From Comamonadaceae bacterium PBBC2 (GTDB lineage: Bacteria > Pseudomonadota > Gammaproteobacteria > Burkholderiales > Burkholderiaceae_C), in assembly GCA_002255935.1 (NCBI GenBank), contig NKIO01000007.1, positions 1 through 64,000 of the forward strand: a DNA stretch of 64,000 nucleotides, written 5' to 3'. The position numbers and the translations under genes were made by a program. Shown piece by piece: positions 36,339 through 45,245 of this stretch (positions are counted from its first letter, which is position 1; each line of letters begins with the position of its first letter). Below the pieces are notes generated by a model. That model was not told the DNA's origin. It did not search any database and saw only the letters and a program-made list of their open reading frames with translations.

Positions 36339-37733
36339 ATGAACTCTAAAACTTCTGTGTTTGCCAGCGCGCTGCTCTGCGCCCTGCTGTGCCTAAGCCA
36401 CGATGCGGCTGGCCAAATCGGCCAGCGCTTTCCATCCGAGCGCAAGGTGGTGGTGGACCCGGTGACGGGCACGCCGCTGACCTTTTTGACCAGCCAACCC
36501 AAGGGCGATTCCAAGATTTACCCCACCCACCCGCAGTGGACGGCGGATGGCCAGTGGCTGGTGTTTCGCTCGAATCGCGTGGCGGGCGAAGCCCTGGCGG
36601 TGAACGAAGCCACGGGTGACATGGTGCAGGTGACCGAAGGCGGCTACGCGGGCATGCTGAACCTAGGGCAGCGCACCAACACCTTGTACTTCTTGCGCCC
36701 CGTGCCCGGCGACTTACCTGCAGGCAACAAAGCCCTTGCCGCTGTGGCTGCCAAAGCTGCGCGTGCCATGCAGGCCGTAGTGGTGGATCTGAATGCCGTG
36801 TTTGCCGACAGCATGGCCGGTCGATTGAAACCCGCAGCGCACTACCAGCGCGTGATTGCCGAGCTGCCCGCCAGCTATGAGGCCCTGGGCGATTCGGCGC
36901 TGGATGCGGATGAGCAGTGGTTGTACTTTCGCGTGGGTGCTTTGCAATCAGGCCCGCATTTACCGCCCGGCACCAAAGTAGAAGCGCCCTTTGGCCCACG
37001 CGGTATGGGCGCAGGGCCCACTGGTATTGCCAAGCTCAATACCCAAACGGGAGCCATCCAGCATGTGGTGTCGGTGCCGTTTCAGATCGGGCATATCCAC
37101 GCCAACACTTGGAACACTGGCGAGCTGATTTTTAGTTGGGAAACCGGTGGCAAATCACCCCAGCGCACCTGGACTGTGCAGGGCGATGGCACGGGCCTGC
37201 GCCCGCTCTACCCCGAGGCCAGCTACGAGTGGGTGACGCACGAAGCAGTCATCTCCAAAGACGAGGTGGCCATGGCCATCATGGGGCACCGCGCGGTGCC
37301 CAGTGCACCTGCTGCAGACGCTCCTAAGGGCACCGATGTAGGCGGTGCCAACCCTGGCCAGGAAGCCGCTTGGGGCAATGCTGGCACGCGCGAAAAGCCC
37401 AGTGGTCTGGCCATCGTCAACCTGCGCACGCGTGAGATGAGCATCGTCGGGCAAACGCCCTCAGGCAGTGGCTTGTGGCATGTGCATGGCTCGCCGGACG
37501 GGCGTTGGGCCGTGGGCGATGACTTCAGCCGCAGCCTGTATTTGATAGACCGCAAGACCCGCGAAATGCTGCTGCTGAGCACCGGGCACAAGACCACGGC
37601 AGCAGACCATCCGCACCCCACGTTCAGCCCGGATGGCAAAAAGATTCAGATCCAGTCCGCCATGCTGTCAGACGATGGCCGGTCTATGAACATCTGCATC
37701 GTGCCGGTGCCGGTGCTGTGGTTAAAGCGCTGA
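36339..37733 (+). CDS. Exported oligogalacturonate lyase-like beta-propeller protein (PL22-like)
   Basis: 464 residues with a signal peptide (MNSKTSVFASALLCALLCLS... ending DAAGQ). The seven-blade propeller pattern is seen in TDGQWLVFRSNR, GDSALDADEQWLYFR and HPTFSPDGKKI. Candidate metal ligands are His252 and His254 in GHIHANTW, His301 in WVTHEAV and the His424-Pro-His426 pair near the C terminus. PL22 enzymes split unsaturated or saturated oligogalacturonides into 5-keto-4-deoxyuronate and are usually cytoplasmic; this one is predicted to be exported. It leads the PL22-TBDR-PL11 plus-strand group. ATG at 36339 was chosen because it begins the signal peptide. Confidence 0.78.
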   Translation: MNSKTSVFASALLCALLCLSHDAAGQIGQRFPSERKVVVDPVTGTPLTFLTSQPKGDSKIYPTHPQWTADGQWLVFRSNRVAGEALAVNEATGDMVQVTEGGYAGMLNLGQRTNTLYFLRPVPGDLPAGNKALAAVAAKAARAMQAVVVDLNAVFADSMAGRLKPAAHYQRVIAELPASYEALGDSALDADEQWLYFRVGALQSGPHLPPGTKVEAPFGPRGMGAGPTGIAKLNTQTGAIQHVVSVPFQIGHIHANTWNTGELIFSWETGGKSPQRTWTVQGDGTGLRPLYPEASYEWVTHEAVISKDEVAMAIMGHRAVPSAPAADAPKGTDVGGANPGQEAAWGNAGTREKPSGLAIVNLRTREMSIVGQTPSGSGLWHVHGSPDGRWAVGDDFSRSLYLIDRKTREMLLLSTGHKTTAADHPHPTFSPDGKKIQIQSAMLSDDGRSMNICIVPVPVLWLKR

Positions 37734-37736
37734 AAA

Positions 37737-37753
37737 AAGGGCCGCATGGCCCT
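37737..37753. terminator. Weak hairpin after the PL22-like gene
   Basis: GGGCC-GCAT-GGCCC stem preceded by six A residues. It has no T run on the plus strand (the T run is on the minus strand), so it may only pause or protect the transcript rather than end it before the receptor gene. Confidence 0.35.
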
Positions 37754-37904
37754 GGTCATAGGGTTTTCTCTAGGGGTCTTTGATCATGAATTTGATTCTT
37801 TCGCGCAGCGTAGTTTCAGCGCATGAATCACCCCTAGACTTTACGCAAGAGGGTGAAAGACGAAGAGCTAATCCCTTTGATTGACAACAAAGCTGGAGAC
37901 AAAA

Positions 37905-40900
37905 ATGGACAAACACACACGCCGAATCACCCCGGCAAGCCTGCTGAAAAGCGGGACCGCACTGGCCGTGGCGGCCCTCTTCGCCAACGGCGCTGTCATG
38001 GCGCAAAACGCAGCCACAGCGCAGCCCAAAGCCACCGACGCCAAGCTCGATTCGGTGCAGGTCGTCGGCACCCGTGCCTCGATTGCATCGGCCATCAGCC
38101 GCAAAAGCAATGCAGGCACCGTCAGCGATTCCATCGTGGCGGAAGACATTGACCAGTTCCCGGATAAGAACGTGGGTGAAGCGCTCTCCCGCGTCACTGG
38201 CGTGCAGCTCACACGCGATTTTGGCGAGGGCAGCCAGGTGTCGATTCGCGGTGTGGAGCCCGATCTAAACCGCATTGAAATCAATGGTGCATCGGTGCTG
38301 GGAAGCAACGGCGGCGCGGGGCGTGGTGCTGAGCTGCGCGAGCTGGCATCTGAGTTGATTGCCTCCATTGACGTCATCAAAGGCTCTACCGCCGACCTGA
38401 CCGAAGGCGGCATTGGCGGCACGGTGCAAATCACCACGCGCAAGCCCTTTGATTTCAAGAAGCCCACCTTCGCCGCCACCGTGTCGGCTGAAAACGCCAG
38501 CAGCCGCGAAGGCGTGCAACCCCGTGGCAGCTTCTTGCTGGCGGACACCTTCCTGGATGGCCGTCTGGGTTTGATGGGCAACTTTGTTTACGACAACGTG
38601 CTGACCCGCAATGACTACACCCGCAACACGGCGTGGACCTTGCTGCGCGACTGGGACTTTTCTGCCGACAAAACCAATAGCAGCCTGGACCCGGCGATTG
38701 CCGCAGTCTCAGCACCCACACGTTGCGCCACCTCGGGCTTGACCGTAGCCCAAGTGGCCGACTGCAATCGCCAATGGTTTGACTACGCTCCGCGTAATTC
38801 GCGCTACGGCATCTGGACCCGAGACCACCAGCGCAGCTCTGCCGAGCTGACGGCGCAGTTCAAAGTCAATTCAGACCTCATCTTGTTTGGCAGCTACCAG
38901 GGCAACAAGCAGGCGCAACGCTTGAATGACCGAAACTTTGGCACCGATCTGGTGGCTATCACCCGCATGTCTAACAGCGGCAATGCGCCGGTGTACAACG
39001 CAGCCACCGGCATACCTTCTACTGCCGGAACCTGTATCGCCACCAGCGCGACGGCAACGCCCGCCGGTATGGTGGTGGCCAATCACCATGTCAGTGAATA
39101 TGTGGTGGGCAGTTGTATCAATGCGGCGGGTGTGGGCGGCCAGGGCGCGTTTTCCACATCAGCGCGTGATTTCGCTTTGGACATCAACTCCAAATACGCG
39201 ACAGGCGGTTTCAATTTCAAGCGCGATGGTTTGAGCGTGGATGGCCTGGTTGTTAGCTCCAACTCGTCTTACTACAGCGACAGCAACAATGTCGTACTGA
39301 CACAAAACGCGCCAGGTTTGAAGGTGACGTTGGACGCACAGGGCCTGCCACGTTTCGCGTTTCCCACTGCTTATGACCCAGAGAAAAGTAGCTCGTATGT
39401 GCAGGCGCAACTGCAGTACCGGCCCAGTGAAACCGAGAACACTGAGAAGCAAGGCAAGCTGGATTTCAAACTCGATTTGAATGCGGGTATGTTGAACAAG
39501 CTGTGGTTTGGTGTGCAGACGCGCCAGGCTTCGTCCACCCAGTACAACGGTGGCGGCTACCTGGCCAGTGCCGGTGCCAACACTCTGCCCACATTCACAG
39601 CGGATGACATCAACGTCATTGGTGCCAACATCAATCAGACTCTGGTGTACGACCCTTTGTACAAAGGCACGTCCCAGCGCGCGCCGGATGCCCAGTCCTT
39701 CATCAACACGAATTTCTCAACCCGGTATATCAGCGCTGCCGATATGGCGGCATTGATTGAGGCGGTGCGCGAACGCTCGCCGGGTACGTTTTTCCAGGGC
39801 TACGGCGGCGTCAGCAATTTGCCGACCAACTGGATCACGCCCAACTACGTCAAAGCGGCAGAGTTCTTTGACACCTCCAACTTCAACCATGGCAACGTCA
39901 TCATGGCCAAGGGCAGTGATGGCTTGATGTATCCGCAGTTGCCTGCCTTCCAGGTGCAAGAAAAAATCGATGCGATGTATACGCGCCTGGACTTTGATAC
40001 CGAACTATTTGGCGCAGAGATTGTGGGTAACTTTGGCGTGCGACACACACGCACCAAGCACAGCTCTGCAGGTGCCTACCAGTACCGCATCCGGACTGAG
40101 AGCTCGCCCGGTTCGTCTACCTTTACCGATCGCATCATTGCCAACTCGGTGGTGGGGGTGGATAGCTCCTATTCCGACACCTTGCCCAGTTTGAACGCGG
40201 CCACGTGGTTATTGCCGAACAAGCTGGTGGCCCGCGTGGGTTGGGCCAAGGTGATGGCACGCCCGGCGGTCAATCTGCTGGCACCCAATGCGACCTGCAC
40301 CATTGGCAGCGGCTTGGCCCAGTTTGGTGGCGATGGGGTTGATGACTGCACGGCTGGCAACCCGGCACTGGAGCCCTACCGCTCCACCAAGACCGACTTC
40401 AGCCTGGAGTACTACCCCGGCAAAGACAGCCAGCTGAGCATGGCCGTGTTTCAAAACGATATCGATACCTATGTGCTGACGGGTATTCGTCGCTCGGGTG
40501 TCAATTTCTTCGGCGATGGCAATTTGTTTGACGTGACCCAGGCCGTCAATGGCCGGGGTGCCAAGACCAAGGGCTTGGAGCTGACGGCCCGTACCGCTTT
40601 CACCTTCTTGCCTGGTTTCTTGAGTGGCTTTGGTGGCGAGGTGAACTACACCCGCATGACCTATGAATACGCGCCAGGCAATTCGCTGGTGAACCCCATG
40701 GACGGCACCGAGCTGCCTTACCCTGGCTTGTCTAAAAACAGCTACAACATTGCGCTGTGGTACGACGCCGGCCCGCTCAATGGCCGCATCGCCTACAACT
40801 ACCGTGACGCCTTTTATACCGGCACCAATGACGTGAGCGGCAACCCGAACTTCACGGACAAAACCGGCTATTTGGATGCCAAGATTCAGTACCGCTTCAA

Positions 40901-41039
40901 CAAGAACCTGAGTGTCTCGGTAGAGGCCAAGAACCTGACCGACCAGTCCCAGACCACCTACTCGGGTGACCTGTACCGCGTCAATGAGTTGGCGTTCTCC
41001 GGACGGCGCTACTTCGTCAGCGCGTCTTACAAGTACTGA
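37905..41039 (+). CDS. TonB-dependent receptor (Caulobacter/Xanthomonas type) of the pectin locus
   Basis: 1044-residue outer-membrane receptor. Signal peptide ...NGAVMAQ. The start of the plug has VQVVGTRASIASAISRKSN and DIDQFPDKNVGEALSRVTGVQLTRD split over residues 55-100. The rest of the plug (GVEPDLNRIEINGASVLG, IDVIKGSTADLTEGGIGGTV) and a large barrel ending RYFVSASYKY follow. This subgroup serves carbohydrate uptake in Caulobacter and Xanthomonas loci. Sitting between PL22 and PL11, it most likely imports rhamnogalacturonan or galacturonan oligomers. GGAG lies 8 bases before the ATG at 37905. PL11 starts 5 bases after its stop. Confidence 0.92.
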   Translation: MDKHTRRITPASLLKSGTALAVAALFANGAVMAQNAATAQPKATDAKLDSVQVVGTRASIASAISRKSNAGTVSDSIVAEDIDQFPDKNVGEALSRVTGVQLTRDFGEGSQVSIRGVEPDLNRIEINGASVLGSNGGAGRGAELRELASELIASIDVIKGSTADLTEGGIGGTVQITTRKPFDFKKPTFAATVSAENASSREGVQPRGSFLLADTFLDGRLGLMGNFVYDNVLTRNDYTRNTAWTLLRDWDFSADKTNSSLDPAIAAVSAPTRCATSGLTVAQVADCNRQWFDYAPRNSRYGIWTRDHQRSSAELTAQFKVNSDLILFGSYQGNKQAQRLNDRNFGTDLVAITRMSNSGNAPVYNAATGIPSTAGTCIATSATATPAGMVVANHHVSEYVVGSCINAAGVGGQGAFSTSARDFALDINSKYATGGFNFKRDGLSVDGLVVSSNSSYYSDSNNVVLTQNAPGLKVTLDAQGLPRFAFPTAYDPEKSSSYVQAQLQYRPSETENTEKQGKLDFKLDLNAGMLNKLWFGVQTRQASSTQYNGGGYLASAGANTLPTFTADDINVIGANINQTLVYDPLYKGTSQRAPDAQSFINTNFSTRYISAADMAALIEAVRERSPGTFFQGYGGVSNLPTNWITPNYVKAAEFFDTSNFNHGNVIMAKGSDGLMYPQLPAFQVQEKIDAMYTRLDFDTELFGAEIVGNFGVRHTRTKHSSAGAYQYRIRTESSPGSSTFTDRIIANSVVGVDSSYSDTLPSLNAATWLLPNKLVARVGWAKVMARPAVNLLAPNATCTIGSGLAQFGGDGVDDCTAGNPALEPYRSTKTDFSLEYYPGKDSQLSMAVFQNDIDTYVLTGIRRSGVNFFGDGNLFDVTQAVNGRGAKTKGLELTARTAFTFLPGFLSGFGGEVNYTRMTYEYAPGNSLVNPMDGTELPYPGLSKNSYNIALWYDAGPLNGRIAYNYRDAFYTGTNDVSGNPNFTDKTGYLDAKIQYRFNKNLSVSVEAKNLTDQSQTTYSGDLYRVNELAFSGRRYFVSASYKY

Positions 41040-41044
41040 GCCGC

Positions 41045-42943
41045 TTGAAAACCGCAATAGGCCGATGCGCACGGAGCTTGTCTCTGCTGCTCATCGGCCC
41101 ATTTTTTTGCATGCAGGGTTTGCAAGCCGAGCCCTCATCGCCGTCCCCATCGGTAACGCACCGTGGCAAACAAGTCGAACGCTTGGGTCGCGGTTTGGTT
41201 GCATTACCGACTCCGCAGGGCGTGTTCCTCAGTTGGCGTCTGCTGGGTAGCGATGCGCCAGACGTGCTGTTCAATCTGTACCGCGGTGCCACGCGGCTCA
41301 ATGCCGAGCCATTGGCTTTGACCAATTTTGTGGATGCCAAGGGCAGTGCCGATAGCGTCTACTCCCTGCGCGCTGTGCTGGCGGGTCAGGAAGAGGCAGC
41401 CCAAGCTAGCCAATCCGCTGAGTGGTTGGCCACGGGCACCCAGCCATTCAAGACCGTGCCATTGCGCAAGCCTGCCGATGGCGTCACCCCCGATGGCAAG
41501 GCCTATACCTATGCCATGAATGACGGGTCGGCGGCGGATCTGGATGGCGATGGCAACTACGAGCTGATCGTCAAATGGCAGCCATCCAACGCCAAAGACA
41601 ACTCGCAAGCGGGATACACCGGCCCCACCTACCTGGACGCCTACAAACTGGACGGCACCCGGTTGTGGCGTCTGGACCTGGGGCCGAACATCCGCGCCGG
41701 CGCGCACTACACGTCCTTCCTGGCCTATGACTTTGATGGCGATGGCAAAGCCGAAGTGATGCTGAAGACGGCCGACGGCAGCATCGACGGCCAAGGCAAA
41801 GTGATAGGTGACGCCAAAGCCGACTACCGCAATGCGGCGGGCTATGTGTTGGCCGGGCCGGAGTACCTGACCGTGTTCAATGGACTGACAGGTGCCGCCA
41901 TGGCCAGCACCGACTACCTGCCCGCGCGCGGCGAGGTGGCGGCCTGGGGCGATGCCTATGGCAACCGCGTGGATCGCTTTTTGGCGGGCGTGGCCTACCT
42001 GGATGGCAGCCGCCCCAGCGCCGTGTTCTCACGCGGCTACTACACCCGAGCCGTGCTGGTGGCCTGGGATTGGCGTGACGGCCGCTTGAGCCGCCGCTGG
42101 ACGTTTGACAGCGATATCGAGGGCGGCGAGGTTAGGGGCCAAGGTGCGCATTGGTTCTCAGTGGCCGATGTGGATGGCGATGGGCGCGACGACATCGTCT
42201 ACGGCGCGGCCACCATTGGCAGCGACGGCAAGATGCTCTACAGCACCGGCCTGTGCCATGGCGATGCGCTGCACGTGGGCCACCTGGACCCGGCCCGTGC
42301 GGGGCAGCAGATTTTCATGGTGCACGAGACGCCCCGTTGCTATGGCGAGCATGGCCTGGAAATGCACGACGCCGCCACTGGCAAGATTCTCTGGAGCATG
42401 CCAGGCCAGGGCACGGATGTGGGCCGTGGTGTGTGTATGGACATTGACCCCAAGTACCCCGGTGAAGAGTGTTGGGGCTCTGTGGGCGGCCTGATGAGCG
42501 CGGGCGGCGTGTTGATCAGTGAGCAGCATCCCAAGAAGTTCAACTTTGCACTGTGGTGGGATGGTGACCTGCTGCGCGAATCACTGGACGGTGTGAACAT
42601 CGACAAATGGAATCCGGCCTCTTTCAGTTTTGAGCGCGTGCTGAGTGGCGCTGACTTCGGTGCAGCGTCCAACAACGGCACCAAGGCCACCCCAGTGTTG
42701 TCTGCCGACCTGTTGGGTGATTGGCGTGAAGAAGTGGTTTGGGCCAATGCCGACAGTACGGCGCTGCTGGTCTTCAGCACCACGGCCCCGACTGTGCACC
42801 GTCTGCGCACGCTGATGCATGACCCGCAGTACCGCGTGCAGGTGGCAGCCCAGAACGCGGGCTACAACCAGCCACCGCATCCCAGCTTTCATTTGGGGGT
42901 GGGCATGGCATCGCCCAAGTTTCAAGCTATCAACTGGCCCTGA
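41045..42943 (+). CDS. Rhamnogalacturonan lyase, polysaccharide lyase family 11
   Basis: 632 residues, matching the YesW/YesX (PL11) length. It begins with a TTG codon; a signal peptide (…LLLIGPFFCMQGLQA) supports that start. The N-terminal domain has VERLGRGLVALPTPQGVFLSWR-type residues near 40-62. The eight-blade propeller carries calcium loops DLDGDGN, DFDGDGK and DVDGDGR plus GYYTR and HGDALHVGHLDP. The C terminus has HDPQYRVQVAAQNAGYNQPPH, a hallmark of PL11. The enzyme cleaves the rhamnose-galacturonate linkage of RG-I by beta-elimination. It is directly coupled to the receptor gene upstream. Confidence 0.94.
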   Translation: MKTAIGRCARSLSLLLIGPFFCMQGLQAEPSSPSPSVTHRGKQVERLGRGLVALPTPQGVFLSWRLLGSDAPDVLFNLYRGATRLNAEPLALTNFVDAKGSADSVYSLRAVLAGQEEAAQASQSAEWLATGTQPFKTVPLRKPADGVTPDGKAYTYAMNDGSAADLDGDGNYELIVKWQPSNAKDNSQAGYTGPTYLDAYKLDGTRLWRLDLGPNIRAGAHYTSFLAYDFDGDGKAEVMLKTADGSIDGQGKVIGDAKADYRNAAGYVLAGPEYLTVFNGLTGAAMASTDYLPARGEVAAWGDAYGNRVDRFLAGVAYLDGSRPSAVFSRGYYTRAVLVAWDWRDGRLSRRWTFDSDIEGGEVRGQGAHWFSVADVDGDGRDDIVYGAATIGSDGKMLYSTGLCHGDALHVGHLDPARAGQQIFMVHETPRCYGEHGLEMHDAATGKILWSMPGQGTDVGRGVCMDIDPKYPGEECWGSVGGLMSAGGVLISEQHPKKFNFALWWDGDLLRESLDGVNIDKWNPASFSFERVLSGADFGAASNNGTKATPVLSADLLGDWREEVVWANADSTALLVFSTTAPTVHRLRTLMHDPQYRVQVAAQNAGYNQPPHPSFHLGVGMASPKFQAINWP

Positions 42944-43175
42944 CTGGGCAGACTGTTCACAAAAAGTAGACTGGATGAATTCGGGGCTGCAGTGCGTGGC
43001 GAGGTCTGAAAAAAGTGACTTTCTACTTGATTTGCACACATCAATCAGCGCGGCATCACTATCTAGAACAGCAAAGAATTGTCCAGTTACAACCTGTTGC
43101 TGCATTTGCAAGTTCCATTCGAACCTGAAGCACCTCGTGACGAGTCACTGCCTAAGCATTCCATCCCAAGCACAC

Positions 43176-44189
43176 TCATTGAAATCCCTCAATCATCTGA
43201 ATGAGGGATGAGCTTGGAACTCCATAACTCACTATCCTCACGTCTAAATCTTCATGCACAGCCATTTGGAGCGCATTGCGGATAGCCAGATCAATCCAGG
43301 AATCGTCGTTTCCAAAAGCGCCACCACCAAGCCGAGTCAGAAACACTACGTTCGACACGCCCCGCTTCGCGTTGAGGACTCCCGCCCACATCGTGGCTTC
43401 GTAGGCAGCTTGCAAGACTAGACTTGCAAACGAATTCCATTCTTTCGTGGGAATTTGACAGTAGGCTACTGGCAAAGCCGAACAGAACGCCTGTGATACT
43501 TTCGACCGTATCGGTACATCGGCATCGGTTACTTCAACATCACTGTGCAATCCAATACGCAACTTCCCACCCAAAGAACTCATTTGCACAGGAGAAAGCG
43601 AATCGAGATACGCGGTGATGTTACGAAGAGCAACTTTGTTGCATATGGCATAGCCATTTCGCATGTTCCAGAGGTCGGAGCTTGAGCATCCTATGGCCTC
43701 ACTTACAGCGTTGCCTATGTCCGTTAGACCATTTAACTGACGCTCTTTCGTCTGTCCTTCGACGCCCTCAACCTCTGTAAAGTAGTTGCGATAAATCGTA
43801 GCTGCTCCAGCCGCAATGGCGCAAGCCGGTCCCTGTGTAGGGTCTCCTTCGTATCGACCGACACCATGCTCTGGCGTTATTGAAGGAGCAACCATTTCAA
43901 GCAGATTGAACTGCGAGGCAACTTGGAACAGTGCACCGGCGTTCTCGGGCAACTGGTGAATTTTTCGTACATCACCACGTACCAGACGAAGTTTGAGTTG
44001 ACCAGGCACACCACCAAATTGATTAACCCTGTCCCGCAATGTTTTGAGCTGGACCAATTCGAGTGTCCCAATCTCGTAGCTCTTGCCATTCACAAGGGAT
44101 TGGAGTTGAGATCCATCAACTCGCAACTTACTTTTCGTCTCGCTGTAGTCGGTCTCGGAAAACCCCGTCAATTTTTCAAACCAATTCAC
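43176..44189 (-). CDS. Macro-domain-like conserved protein (tentative)
   Basis: 337 residues; GTG start with AAAGGAAG upstream. The core contains LRLVRGDVRKIHQLPENAG, ALFQVASQFNLLEM, TPEHGVGRYEGDPTQGPACA with GAATIYRNYF, and late in the protein VVFLTRLGGGAFGNDDSWI. I recall this motif set from a widely scattered family in bacteria, amoebae and large viruses that resembles ADP-ribose-binding macro domains. The match is from memory and the classic PARG GGG-QEE signature is not seen. Base composition is clearly AT-richer than the flanking pectin genes, suggesting acquisition. First gene of the accessory island. Confidence 0.6.
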   Translation of the reverse strand: MNWFEKLTGFSETDYSETKSKLRVDGSQLQSLVNGKSYEIGTLELVQLKTLRDRVNQFGGVPGQLKLRLVRGDVRKIHQLPENAGALFQVASQFNLLEMVAPSITPEHGVGRYEGDPTQGPACAIAAGAATIYRNYFTEVEGVEGQTKERQLNGLTDIGNAVSEAIGCSSSDLWNMRNGYAICNKVALRNITAYLDSLSPVQMSSLGGKLRIGLHSDVEVTDADVPIRSKVSQAFCSALPVAYCQIPTKEWNSFASLVLQAAYEATMWAGVLNAKRGVSNVVFLTRLGGGAFGNDDSWIDLAIRNALQMAVHEDLDVRIVSYGVPSSSLIQMIEGFQ

Positions 44190-44367
44190 TCTTACTTCCT
44201 TTCGGATATGAAACGCAAATCCGTAGGTTGATGAAAACCGTACTTGCTTCTGTTGGACGGCGTTGAAGACCCGTCGAACTGCTGAACCGATCTTAGGAAC
44301 TTTCCATGTTCAGCCCCATGTATGTGTTCGCTATGGGGCGAGTATTGATAAGGGTAATGTTGCGTGG

Positions 44368-44688
44368 TCAGTCGTCATCGAAGGGGGGGAGGTCTGAGGC
44401 ATCCTCCGTCATCCAGCGAAAGAGTTCTGCCTGGACTGTCCATGCAAATTCCTCGATAGCCTCTCGCTCATCTGGCACAGGTTTTCCCGACGCTAGCCAG
44501 GCCTCGTAACTCCAGACCCAGCCCATCCAGCCAATTCGCAGTTTGATACTGCCGTTAGGATGTCGCCAAAAATCGGCAACCGAGGTACTAGTGAGTTGGA
44601 TACTGACGCCAGGGACCACACACCTTCGCAAGCCCCTGGCGTCAAACCGGGGCACACCCTTGTAGAGATAGGGACTTGCGGCCGCCAT
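44368..44688 (-). CDS. Small hypothetical protein coupled to the nuclease-like gene
   Basis: 106 residues, no recognised family. Aromatic-rich middle (IGWMGWVWSYEAWL) and acidic end. The ATG at 44688 follows the stop of the upstream gene by 2 bases, so translation is probably coupled; a longer in-frame start would overlap that gene by over 100 bases. It could be a partner or specificity factor of the preceding protein. Confidence 0.6.
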   Translation of the reverse strand: MAAASPYLYKGVPRFDARGLRRCVVPGVSIQLTSTSVADFWRHPNGSIKLRIGWMGWVWSYEAWLASGKPVPDEREAIEEFAWTVQAELFRWMTEDASDLPPFDDD

Positions 44689-44690
44689 AG

Positions 44691-45179
44691 CTATCCCGCC
44701 AGCACTTTCCCAAAGACGGCGCTGCCGTCGGTTACCAGTTCTCCGAACTGGTGGGTATCCCGATTGAGCACTCGGAACCCAGTTACATGTTTCTTCTTTA
44801 TGTTCCACTGATAGAGTAAGACGTTGCAGGCGTGGTAATGGTCTGCCACTTCTTCCATGCGGGCGATGTCCTCGGCGGTCGGCATTGGTGCGCTACCTCC
44901 TTTCACCTGTATCCACATGATGTCGAATAGGTCTAAGTGCTTGAGGTTTTTGAACTCTCCTTGCGCAGGTACATCCCATTTCTTTCGGATGGCCAGGATG
45001 TCAACAATGCCAGCGGACTCTCTGCCATTTGGACCCAAAAATTCAACCCATTGCCATCGCCCCTTGTGTTTGTTGGACTCACGCTTCAGGTGTGCCTTCG
45101 CCAGTGTCGTTGCTGATTTCGCAGTTTTGATGGCATCTCCGGCGGCAACTTGCATCTTCGTTGGTTCTGTCTTTTCCAT
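44691..45179 (-). CDS. Putative PD-(D/E)xK-fold nuclease-like protein
   Basis: 162 residues. The pattern SAGIVDILAIRKK followed by LDLFDIMWIQVKGG resembles the Asp...Gln-x-Lys active-site arrangement of PD-(D/E)xK nucleases. A helix-rich region (EDIARMEEVADHYHACNVLLYQW) and a strand in HVTGFRVLNRD follow. The N terminus is Lys-rich, consistent with nucleic-acid binding. ATG at 45179 has AAGGGG 9 bases before it; ATG at 45230 lacks a site. The nuclease assignment is an inference from pattern only. Confidence 0.55.
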   Translation of the reverse strand: MEKTEPTKMQVAAGDAIKTAKSATTLAKAHLKRESNKHKGRWQWVEFLGPNGRESAGIVDILAIRKKWDVPAQGEFKNLKHLDLFDIMWIQVKGGSAPMPTAEDIARMEEVADHYHACNVLLYQWNIKKKHVTGFRVLNRDTHQFGELVTDGSAVFGKVLAG

Positions 45180-45245
45180 CTTTCTGTTCCCCTTCTGAGT
45201 GTTGATTGGGTTTGATGTTTTCGTGGTCATTCTGGACGCGTTTGC

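Noticed and set aside
43186..43207. CCCTCA / TGAGGG inverted repeat as a terminator
   Set aside because: It lies inside the last codons of the macro-like gene and has no T run.
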